NCBI GenBank assembly: GCA_024102635.1
Contig: JAGFJO010000104.1
Location: forward strand, 1 to 36,860
DNA length: 36,860 bases
Direction: 5' to 3'
From: Deltaproteobacteria bacterium
Lineage (GTDB): Bacteria > Bdellovibrionota_C > UBA2361 > JAGFJO01
The notes below the pieces were generated by a model. It made no database searches. It saw only the letters and a list, made by a program, of their open reading frames with translations, and was not told the origin of the DNA. This document shows positions 7,862 to 14,719 of the stretch, one piece after another (the stretch's first letter is position 1; the number at the start of each line of letters is the position of its first letter). Both the position numbers and the translations under genes were made by a program.

Positions 7862-9130
7862 TTAATATCGCGGCGGCGTTGCCGCTCCGCTGGGTGTAGT
7901 TCGCGGGGTCGCCCTTGCGGTTCCGACAGGACTCGCCGCTGTGGCCGGGGCCGATGTTATCGAAGGGGCCGGGGTTGGTGCATTAGTTTGGGTGATAGGA
8001 GCGGCCGTAAAAGAAACTGGAACGGTGGTCGGATTCGGAGAAGGGGTGGGAGCTGCGACTTTGAAAGGTTCCCTTGCGCAAACTCCACCCTCTGTTCCGG
8101 TAAAGAAGTACATACCAAGCTGAGTCATGGCTCCGCACTCTCCGGGGCGAGGGGTGGCAGAGATATCGCGCATCTCTACGGGATAGGGATTTTCAGGGTC
8201 CTCGTCGATAGTCGAGAGGAGACGGATAGCAGCATTATTGAAAAGAGAGCTTTCAAGGAACTCGGCACTCACTGTGCATGCTTGCGGATCGTCGGGGCTT
8301 TCGTTTTCTACCGAAACATAGCTCCAATCTTGAACAGTTGAAGGATCCACGCATGAAGTATTCCAGGTATCGGGATCAAAACGGGGGATCTCCCTTGATG
8401 TTCCTTCAAACTGAGCAGCCCATTCACACGATGTTGTCTCGCCTGATTTGCCGTTAAGGAATGGAGCGTCGAGTCCTTGCTCTTTGCACCTCGTTTCGCA
8501 CTCTTTGCAGTCGGCCATTGTGTTGTTCCGGAATTCCTCGCGCTGGGTTTGATTCTGTATGGTATCGCCCTGAAGGTAACCGTTAATAAGAGCGCCGTAA
8601 CATCGATAATGGCAGTCGGCTTTCTTCTCGCGAAGCTGATCGGCTTCAGGATCTTTGTCATCTAAACAAGAGGGATATGTGCCGTCGCATGCTTGCAATA
8701 TACATCTATCTGAGTTCCCTTCAGTGCCGCGGCACATCTCAACCCACTTATCGTAGGGGATAGGATCATCTGCAAGAGCAGGATCAAGAACGTATCTTTT
8801 TCCATCGCCCATCGTAACGCAAAGCGAGGTGTGAAAACCCCACATGACTTTCTTTTTCGGGCATAACCGGCCTAAAAGAAAAAGCTGCTCTACTTTCTGG
8901 GCCGCAGCGTCGCCACAAACTTTTTTAATTTCGGCATGGAGCGTAAGTGCCCGGGAGCAGCAACCGTCATAGATAAAGTAGATCTCGAGATGCGTCTGAA
9001 TATAATCATCGATTACTTTCTTTATGCACTTATGTTCGCCGCGCGTAATAGGAGGAGCGGCGATGGCCGAATTCACGGTTATAGCCAGGAGCGCAAATAG
9101 GGTGAGAAGAGAGGAAGCAAAACCTTTCAT
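7862..9130 (-). CDS. Secreted Cys-rich protein with protein-glutaminase-like (papain-fold deamidase) domain
   Basis: 422 residues with a Sec signal peptide (LLTLFALLAITVNSAIA, cleaved near 25). Residues about 45-135 resemble the Chryseobacterium protein-glutaminase core: YDGCCSRALTLHAE matches its GCYARAHKM block, VMWGFHTSLCV its AWSYHVA block, and RYVLDPALADDPIPYDKW its IIDPSLF...PVTDTAW block. The expected triad is then Cys57, His100 and Asp116. Protein-glutaminases deamidate Gln side chains in proteins. A Cys-rich middle region with an NxT-rich stretch follows (CKECETRCKEQG), then a region of unknown fold, then a Thr/Pro/Ala-rich tail of about 60 residues ending PPRY. It is convergent with the PDZ gene. 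The match is from motif memory, not a search, so the fold is probable and the activity is inference. Confidence 0.7.
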   Translation of the reverse strand: MKGFASSLLTLFALLAITVNSAIAAPPITRGEHKCIKKVIDDYIQTHLEIYFIYDGCCSRALTLHAEIKKVCGDAAAQKVEQLFLLGRLCPKKKVMWGFHTSLCVTMGDGKRYVLDPALADDPIPYDKWVEMCRGTEGNSDRCILQACDGTYPSCLDDKDPEADQLREKKADCHYRCYGALINGYLQGDTIQNQTQREEFRNNTMADCKECETRCKEQGLDAPFLNGKSGETTSCEWAAQFEGTSREIPRFDPDTWNTSCVDPSTVQDWSYVSVENESPDDPQACTVSAEFLESSLFNNAAIRLLSTIDEDPENPYPVEMRDISATPRPGECGAMTQLGMYFFTGTEGGVCAREPFKVAAPTPSPNPTTVPVSFTAAPITQTNAPTPAPSITSAPATAASPVGTARATPRTTPSGAATPPRY

Positions 9131-9299
9131 ATCGGCCCTCTAAAGTAGGGGAAAGACACTATATATAACGATACACCGGGTGGGATTCTTAAGCCCTTTT
9201 CCTCCCGCCGGGCACCATGAAAGCTTTGAATATCAACCGCTTATCCACTGAATATTTTAAAAGATTAGGCTCCGATTATCTTAAAAGGCGCACCTTCGA

Positions 9300-9305
9300 T
9301 ATAAT
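9300..9305 (+). promoter_or_regulatory. Consensus -10 box (TATAAT) close to start codon
   Basis: TATAAT ends 11 bases before the methyltransferase ATG at 9317. A matching -35 is not obvious at 16-18 bases. Transcription would begin about five bases before the ATG, and no ribosome site fits in between, so the mRNA is probably leaderless or nearly so. Confidence 0.45.
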
Positions 9306-9316
9306 TACCCAGCAGT

Positions 9317-10231
9317 ATGGATCCAACAATTCAGCAAGGGGCCAGGCCCTCCGAACAGCCCGAACTCTTAACCGCTAAGCAGCTGGTAAGGGCCTTAAGC
9401 TACGCGACTACACTTCATCCAAACGCACGCGAATGGATGGAGCATTGTCTGGCGCGGGTGTTAAAGCTGGATGACCTCGGGCTGGATCTTTTTGAGGCAA
9501 AGCACAGGCTGCTCGAGCGTTATGAGAGACTGCCTGAGGCTCTCCTGCAATCGGCTCGGCATCAAGTCACCTACCAAGATATATATGACAATGTGATCGG
9601 CCAATGGAGTAGCGCGGTCTCCTATATGACTATTTACTCCCGCTTGGAAGAGAGAGGGGAACTCAGTCTGGAAAGGGTTGAGCGGCTTCTTGACCTTGGC
9701 TCAGGGTACTGGATAGCTTCTGCAGCATTTGAAGTCGGCCTTCCAAACTTAAGGCGCGCAATAGGGGTCGAGTGGAATGGCTCAAAGGTCATGGCGTATG
9801 ACTCTAACACTCAACCCCTCTTGGGAGTTTCAAAATCCAAATTTAAGGCGGTAGCCGGGGATTTTTTCAAATTGAAGGAAACTGACTCGAACTTAAGCGA
9901 GAGCGTTCGCAGAGAGGGCCCGTTTGATCTTGCCATTATGCAAAACTACTTCCCGGAAGGGGGCGCGCTTTCCCCGGCAAAGAGCTACCCGGCGCTTTTC
10001 AGATCGTTAGCGGAACTCTTAACCCCGCAGGGAAAGCTTGTCTTGATGGTTGATAAGCGGGACTACCACAACTCACAAATTCTTGCCGAACTTCGTCCGA
10101 TGCTTGCAAGCGGTTTTCGGCACTACGATGACACTCGCATCACTCCTAGCGGCCATTTCGGGATGATCTCGCCCATGGACGTTGACCTCTTTGTGGGCGA
10201 CAAAAAGTCCCTTGCCGCTTCAATGAAGTAG
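9317..10231 (+). CDS. Class I SAM-dependent methyltransferase-like protein
   Basis: 304 residues. Residues about 1-100 are an all-helical N-terminal domain. From about 125 a Rossmann methyltransferase core begins: motif I LLDLGSGYWIASAAFEVG, an acidic residue after the second strand (AIGVEWNG), then AVAGDFFKL, the strand-IV region FDLAIMQNYFPEG, and a later strand GKLVLMVDKRD. The family catalyses methyl transfer from S-adenosylmethionine; the substrate cannot be told. EWNGSKVMAYD recalls DOT1-like or protein N-methyltransferases, but this is weak. There is no ribosome site before the ATG, consistent with the leaderless reading of the TATAAT upstream. Confidence 0.75.
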   Translation: MDPTIQQGARPSEQPELLTAKQLVRALSYATTLHPNAREWMEHCLARVLKLDDLGLDLFEAKHRLLERYERLPEALLQSARHQVTYQDIYDNVIGQWSSAVSYMTIYSRLEERGELSLERVERLLDLGSGYWIASAAFEVGLPNLRRAIGVEWNGSKVMAYDSNTQPLLGVSKSKFKAVAGDFFKLKETDSNLSESVRREGPFDLAIMQNYFPEGGALSPAKSYPALFRSLAELLTPQGKLVLMVDKRDYHNSQILAELRPMLASGFRHYDDTRITPSGHFGMISPMDVDLFVGDKKSLAASMK

Positions 10232-10399
10232 CCTCATCCTACTCGCTTGGTTCGGCCCAAGGCGCCAGGTCATAAGGCATCGTGCAATTCGCAACAGTGG
10301 CATCCGGGAAACGGAAATATTTCAGGTGCTTAGAATAGCAAAGACGCCACCAATGATATTTTTTATTTTTGCTCCTATTTTTCCCATTTATTTTTCTGA

Positions 10400-10421
10400 T
10401 GGGAGGAAACTTTTCCTCCCA
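10400..10421. repeat. Perfect 10-bp hairpin in leader of following gene
   Basis: Arms 10400-10409 (TGGGAGGAAA) and 10412-10421 (TTTCCTCCCA) pair perfectly; realistically 9 bp with an ACTT loop. It lies about 40 bases before the ATG at 10462 and just after a T-rich stretch (10359-10395). No T-run follows on either strand, so it is not a standard terminator. The left arm contains GGAGG and the right arm its complement, so it could sequester ribosome-site-like sequence. Confidence 0.4.
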
Positions 10422-10461
10422 GTCGGCGATAAGGAGATGTCACTTACTTAGGGGTAAAATC

Positions 10462-11103
10462 ATGCAGAGCAATATTCTAAACGCAATCGTTCCGGACAAG
10501 AGCCGTACGGCGGCTGAACTTCAGCAGCTTAGCAAAGTAATTTCTCTCTCTAACTCTCTTGAATCACTTATTTTTAACGCAATACACAACCATTACTCAC
10601 TGCAAATTTGCTCGGTGCCTCTCGAAAATGACAATGTCAGTCTATGTATTGAGGTCCTAAACGACCGCGTTCTGGAGAAGAAAGGGCGGGTGGCAACAAT
10701 ATTCATCCCGCTCTCGCAGCTATCGAAAAAGCAGAGAAGCTATAGCTTGGCCGGCAAGTACTCACAGCTTGCCGATATGCCGAACTACTATCCACTTCCT
10801 GATTGGTATGAGAAACGTAATAAGAAACTCCGAATTCGCGAGTTCGGAGAACATGGCGAGCTGATCTGCGGGGCAGTCGGCATGACAGAATTAATTCTGA
10901 CTTACGCTTTAAACGATTTCGGTATTGTAGAGATAAAAAAGGACATGATTGAGGATGTTTGGAACAAACCATATGACTGCGCAAGACTGACGCTTAGTTA
11001 CTTAGGGGACGAGGATATCGCCGGATGGAGCGAGAAGATTTACGTCTTGATGAAAAGGCTTGCACGGCTTCTCAAGCAGGATACGGCAGGGCTTTGCGGC
11101 TAA
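10462..11103 (+). CDS. Hypothetical cytosolic protein
   Basis: Unrecognised 213-residue protein. The frame is open upstream to 10369, but the ATG at 10462 has AGGGG seven bases before it and follows the leader hairpin, so I use it. There is no signal peptide or membrane segment. Residues about 20-110 alternate strands and helices (LQICSVPLENDNVSLCIEVLN); 115-145 is Tyr/Pro-rich (MPNYYPLPDWYEKRNKK); the last 60 residues are helical, with a basic stretch VLMKRLARLLKQ. Neither a catalytic nor a DNA-binding motif is clear. It stands alone between the methyltransferase and the FG-GAP gene. Confidence 0.7.
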   Translation: MQSNILNAIVPDKSRTAAELQQLSKVISLSNSLESLIFNAIHNHYSLQICSVPLENDNVSLCIEVLNDRVLEKKGRVATIFIPLSQLSKKQRSYSLAGKYSQLADMPNYYPLPDWYEKRNKKLRIREFGEHGELICGAVGMTELILTYALNDFGIVEIKKDMIEDVWNKPYDCARLTLSYLGDEDIAGWSEKIYVLMKRLARLLKQDTAGLCG

Positions 11104-11124
11104 AAGCCTGGTAGCACAATTGTT

Positions 11125-11153
11125 TTGATTAGCAATTATCAAAGTTGTATTTA
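11125..11153 (+). promoter_or_regulatory. Candidate sigma-70 promoter for the FG-GAP gene
   Basis: TTGATT (11125-11130) and TATTTA (11148-11153) are spaced 17 bases apart, upstream of the ATG at 11187. The spacer contains ATTATCAA, which with TTGAT makes a small inverted repeat. The hexamers match the consensus only in part. Confidence 0.35.
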
Positions 11154-11186
11154 ATAGGGGGCTATAACTGTATAAAGTGGAACCCC

Positions 11187-13043
11187 ATGGGCAGAGTTTT
11201 AGCGGTAGTTCTAGCGCTCATTCCATCTTCTTTGGTGTATGCCGATTGTCCTCCGCACGTAGACCACTACGGTGCAGTTTACTACTTTGAGCGGCCCAAC
11301 AACCGAATAGATAAAAAGCCTGGAGATCCTGAAAAGTTAGTTGACCTTGAAGGCGACCAACTCGGCCATATGGTCGCGGCAGCAGGAGATGTCAACGGAG
11401 ATGGATTTCCCGACTACATGGCTTCGGTTACTCAGGACATATCTAGCAGCAGCTTCGGTCGTCCGGCGCTGAAAATATTTTCAGGAAAGAACAACTCGGT
11501 CATTGATACGATTATAGGCCAAGAGATCTTATCGCCACTTGATAGCTTTGCTCAACGTTTCGCCTCGCTCGGTGATATAGATGGCGACCGTAAAGCGGAG
11601 ATAGTGGTAACCTCGCAGCATGATGACTTTCGCTCGGCTTACTACGGGGAAGTTCTTGTTTATTCGTTAAGCCCACTTATCTTACGATACCGGTTAGTTT
11701 CTCCTGAGAATCGCAAGGATAGGTTCAGCGAATCGCTCGCTGTAATGGACGATCTTAACGGAGATGGCATCGCTGAGATCGTTATTGGCGCTCCAGATGC
11801 GCATTCGGGCTCCAGTGAATATAACGGCAGGGTTTATATTGTATCAGGTAGTAACGGTGCATTGCTCGGTACATTAGAGGTTCCGCCGGAGCTTGATGAA
11901 TTTGGATTTACTCTTTACAGTTTTTTCGGTGAGAACATTTTTGCACCGGGGGACATAACGGGCGACGGGGTCCCTGACCTCATTGTGAGCGCAATAGGAG
12001 ATGTTGATACCATCTTCGTATATTCGGGCGCACTAATTAGAAGCGGCGCTGCGGATGCGCGCGTTGCCGGTTTTGAGGTTGAGGCTCGCCACACCGATTT
12101 CGGAGAGGCTGCGATAGGACTTCGCGACTCCAAAAATCCCGCCGTTCGTAAATTCGCCATCTCGCGGCCAAGGAGCTTCGAATCAATTTCGGGTGAGGTA
12201 TATATAGTATCTTTGGTGCAGGCCTCGCCGCCATTATACGCAGTTGAGAAGACGTTGATCAGCACAATTCCCGGTAAAAACGGATTTGGTAAAAGCTTGG
12301 CGAATGTGGGTGACATCGACGGGGATGGGCATGATGATCTAATGGCCGGTGCTTGGCTCGGCTCAATCCCCGGAGCAACACTCGGGGTACAGTCTGGATA
12401 TGTGCAGATCTTTTCCGGCCGTGACTATAAGCTGCTTTTCACTTTAACAGGCGGCACAACCGGTGCTCATTACGGCGCGAGCGTCGCTTACGTGGGGGAC
12501 GCAAACCAAGATTCATTTCCTGATCTTATTATCGGAGCGCCGCTCGATAAGACAAGTATTCCGCCTAATGCCCTGCCTCCTTATCCGGTGAGTGAATCTT
12601 TTAATCCGGAGCCGGGGATGGTCTCCTTGGTATCGGTTTCGATGGATACCGATAGCAACGGAATGTTAGACGTCTGTGAGACGGCAGATCAAAATAACTC
12701 CGAGAATAACGGCGGAATAACAGGTGGCGGTGCCGGGAAACAGGGGTACTTAGAGCTTATTAACGAAGCATTGAGTCTGGTAAAGAAAGTGAAGGGGCCC
12801 GCGAAAAACAAAAGGAGCCGCGTTGCCCGCGCGCGAGCTATAGCGATAATTTATGAGCTTGAAAAGATAGCCATGGACAGAGGAGTGGTGGTTGCGACCG
12901 ATGCGAAGAAAGTAAACAGCTATCTTTCAAAGCTCAAAAAGAATTTGGCTGTCTTAGGCAATAAGAGGTCCTCGAAAAAATCCCGGTCGGACGCGGGACG
13001 GAAGTTTGGCAGCTTTCTCAAGAAGTTGAGAATCAATACTTAA
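11187..13043 (+). CDS. Secreted FG-GAP / integrin-alpha-like beta-propeller protein
   Basis: 618 residues from the ATG at 11187; a TTG at 11145 is in frame but would displace the signal peptide (MGRVLAVVLALIPSSLVYA, then DCPP). Six clear calcium-loop FG-GAP repeats start near residues 68 (DVNGDGFPD), 130 (DIDGDRKAE), 189 (DLNGDGIAE), 256 (DITGDGVPD), 376 (DIDGDGHDD) and 438 (DANQDSFPD). A degenerate one lies near 305-320. Seven blades would form an integrin-type propeller, with IVIGAPDA-like blade ends. After about residue 500 come an Asn/Gly linker and a basic helical tail of about 100 residues. Such proteins are usually secreted or cell-surface, with calcium-dependent adhesion or structural roles. 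No membrane anchor is seen. Confidence 0.85.
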   Translation: MGRVLAVVLALIPSSLVYADCPPHVDHYGAVYYFERPNNRIDKKPGDPEKLVDLEGDQLGHMVAAAGDVNGDGFPDYMASVTQDISSSSFGRPALKIFSGKNNSVIDTIIGQEILSPLDSFAQRFASLGDIDGDRKAEIVVTSQHDDFRSAYYGEVLVYSLSPLILRYRLVSPENRKDRFSESLAVMDDLNGDGIAEIVIGAPDAHSGSSEYNGRVYIVSGSNGALLGTLEVPPELDEFGFTLYSFFGENIFAPGDITGDGVPDLIVSAIGDVDTIFVYSGALIRSGAADARVAGFEVEARHTDFGEAAIGLRDSKNPAVRKFAISRPRSFESISGEVYIVSLVQASPPLYAVEKTLISTIPGKNGFGKSLANVGDIDGDGHDDLMAGAWLGSIPGATLGVQSGYVQIFSGRDYKLLFTLTGGTTGAHYGASVAYVGDANQDSFPDLIIGAPLDKTSIPPNALPPYPVSESFNPEPGMVSLVSVSMDTDSNGMLDVCETADQNNSENNGGITGGGAGKQGYLELINEALSLVKKVKGPAKNKRSRVARARAIAIIYELEKIAMDRGVVVATDAKKVNSYLSKLKKNLAVLGNKRSSKKSRSDAGRKFGSFLKKLRINT

Positions 13044-13202
13044 TTGCCCAATGGCTTTATGAAGTTCATCGACGGGTCACCCAGCTGGGCGGAAATTGCC
13101 AGCAATTCCCCTTGCTTTTAATCCAGAACAAGGTTCTATTAAAGACCCCCTAGCTCTTTCTTATTATCGCTTTGGTATTCGTTTATGCATCTTCGGCAGC
13201 AA

Positions 13203-13270
13203 AGTGAAGGGTCTGCCCTTTACTCCGCTGTCGAGGGTAGGAGTTTACCCTGTCGATCCACTGTGGATCG
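13203..13270 (+). other. Structured leader region upstream of phosphofructokinase
   Basis: The 250-base gap after the FG-GAP gene contains successive small hairpins: 13203-13211 with 13216-13224 (TCTG loop, one G-U), a GGGTA/TACCC pair near 13235-13250, and 13254-13260 with 13264-13270 (CGATCCA/TGGATCG). None has a T-run. They may be a 5' leader structure of the phosphofructokinase mRNA or chance pairings. A 65-codon frame here (13096-13293) does not look protein-like. Confidence 0.25.
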
Positions 13271-13293
13271 CAGCGTTGGATAAAAGGTTTTGA

Positions 13294-14610
13294 ATGAAAG
13301 GTCATCAGATGAATCCAAGAATCGCAATCTTGCACGGTGGCGGTCCCGCGCCCGGAAGCGCAGGTGTGTTTGAAGGAGTCGTCACACAGGCATCAAGACT
13401 TGGCTTTGAGGTGCTCGGCATTCCCGAGGGATTTAGTCACCTGAGATCCGGTAATGCAGAGGCCATCAAGCCACTTACTCTCTCGGATGTCCGGGATGCA
13501 AGTTCGGCTGGGGGGACATTCCTTCCTACTAGCCGCGCTCGCCTGCACCGGCCCGAGGAGTATGAAACTGCGCTCAAGCTCTTGGATGAGCTTGGCGTTG
13601 TGGGTCTTGTGGCAGTTGGAGGCGAGGACACCGGTTCTTCCGCGGCGGTGCTTAGCACGGCTGCCGATGAGCGTGGCTCTCCCCTTAAAGTGGTGCATGT
13701 TGCCAAGACGATTGATGGCGACATCCACCATCCGGAAGGACTTCCGACCTTCGGCATCGACACTGCAGCGAGTGAGGCGGCAAAAGATCTCGAGGCGCTT
13801 CACGCTGAAGGACTCTCGAATCCTGACAGGATGTTTCTTGTCGGGATCATGGGACGAAGCTCCGGAGAACTTGCCCGCCGTGCGGCGTCGAAGGCGCAGC
13901 ATGATGGGAGAGGTCCGGATGTCACAATCGTTCCCGAGCTCTTTAGGGACAAAGTCCCTCTGGAGGTGGTGAGGAACGTTGTGGCTGGTGCGCACATCAA
14001 AGCGCGCGCAAGGGGCAGGCGCTCATTTGTGGCGCTTATCTCTGAGGGAGTGCTTGAGATGTGCACCGACGAGTCGGTCAAGCATCTTATCGCTGATGTG
14101 CCGCAGGATGAACATGGGCACATTCAGCACTCGAAGATCCAGTTCGCTTACCATCTTGCTCGCCTTTTGGAGGAGTTTCATGGAGCAGACCGGATCGGCC
14201 TCTTGGCAGGCGGGAAAGCTATTCCTGCGACTGCCATCGACATCGGATACGGACGCCTTAGGTGCGGCCGTCCGACTCCGTATGATCGTGAGTATGTTCT
14301 TACGGTCGGCAGTGCGGCTGTCAGCATGTTGCATGCCGGCAAGGGAGGCGGAACGATCTTCTATCGTGGGAACGGAGAGGTGCATTTCTATCCGTTCGCA
14401 AAGAGCATCGACCCGTCAAGTAAGCGGATGCGAACGAGGCCGATGAGCCTTTCGGAGTACAAGGAACTTCTGGGCGAGAACACTCCGTTCCTGACCGAGA
14501 GAGACCTTGAAGATGAGAGCCTTATTGGGCAGACCGCACTGACGCAGTATGCGTTTGGTGTCAGGTTCGCCGCAGCGGTGAGCGCCCTCAAGCATCTCGA
14601 AAAGGCATGA
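13294..14610 (+). CDS. Phosphofructokinase family enzyme, probably PPi-dependent
   Basis: 438 residues. PFK landmarks in order: a divergent phosphate-donor loop ILHGGGPAPGSAG (canonical GGxxPGxN), VAVGGEDTGSS (family GGDD/G-S), VAKTIDGDIHH (family KTIDND) and VGIMGRSSGELA. The acidic residue after GG and the Lys in KTID are the marks of pyrophosphate-dependent enzymes rather than ATP-dependent ones. The reaction is fructose 6-phosphate to fructose 1,6-bisphosphate, reversible with PPi, in central carbon metabolism. The ATG at 13309 (MNPRIAIL) is an equally good start, and both have an AAGG just upstream. The gene looks richer in GC than its neighbours and carries several long shadow frames on both strands, so it may have a different history. 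A strong terminator follows. Confidence 0.85.
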   Translation: MKGHQMNPRIAILHGGGPAPGSAGVFEGVVTQASRLGFEVLGIPEGFSHLRSGNAEAIKPLTLSDVRDASSAGGTFLPTSRARLHRPEEYETALKLLDELGVVGLVAVGGEDTGSSAAVLSTAADERGSPLKVVHVAKTIDGDIHHPEGLPTFGIDTAASEAAKDLEALHAEGLSNPDRMFLVGIMGRSSGELARRAASKAQHDGRGPDVTIVPELFRDKVPLEVVRNVVAGAHIKARARGRRSFVALISEGVLEMCTDESVKHLIADVPQDEHGHIQHSKIQFAYHLARLLEEFHGADRIGLLAGGKAIPATAIDIGYGRLRCGRPTPYDREYVLTVGSAAVSMLHAGKGGGTIFYRGNGEVHFYPFAKSIDPSSKRMRTRPMSLSEYKELLGENTPFLTERDLEDESLIGQTALTQYAFGVRFAAAVSALKHLEKA

Positions 14611-14646
14611 GGTTTTGCTGTTACAATAACGGAGTAGAAACACCCC

Positions 14647-14702
14647 TGTCGTGGCAGCGTAAGGATTTAGTCTTAGGACTCCTGCCACGACAACAATTTT
14701 TT
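14647..14702 (+). terminator. Intrinsic terminator after phosphofructokinase
   Basis: An 11-bp perfect stem (14647-14657 with 14682-14692, TGTCGTGGCAG/CTGCCACGACA) has a 24-base loop that can itself fold (AGTC/GACT around TTAG). It is followed by ACAA and six T. It lies 36 bases after the stop of the plus-strand gene and just before the convergent FAD gene end. Confidence 0.8.
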
Positions 14703-14719
14703 CGTTATATAGGCTGATC

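Noticed and set aside
13096..13293. 65-codon plus-strand frame that ends right at the phosphofructokinase start
   Set aside because: It has no good ribosome site, its translation has no protein-like pattern and it runs through several hairpins.
13393..14446. Long frames on the minus strand and in another plus frame inside the phosphofructokinase gene (up to 200 codons)
   Set aside because: They are shadows of a GC-rich gene. They show no family motifs and overlap a complete, well-conserved enzyme frame.
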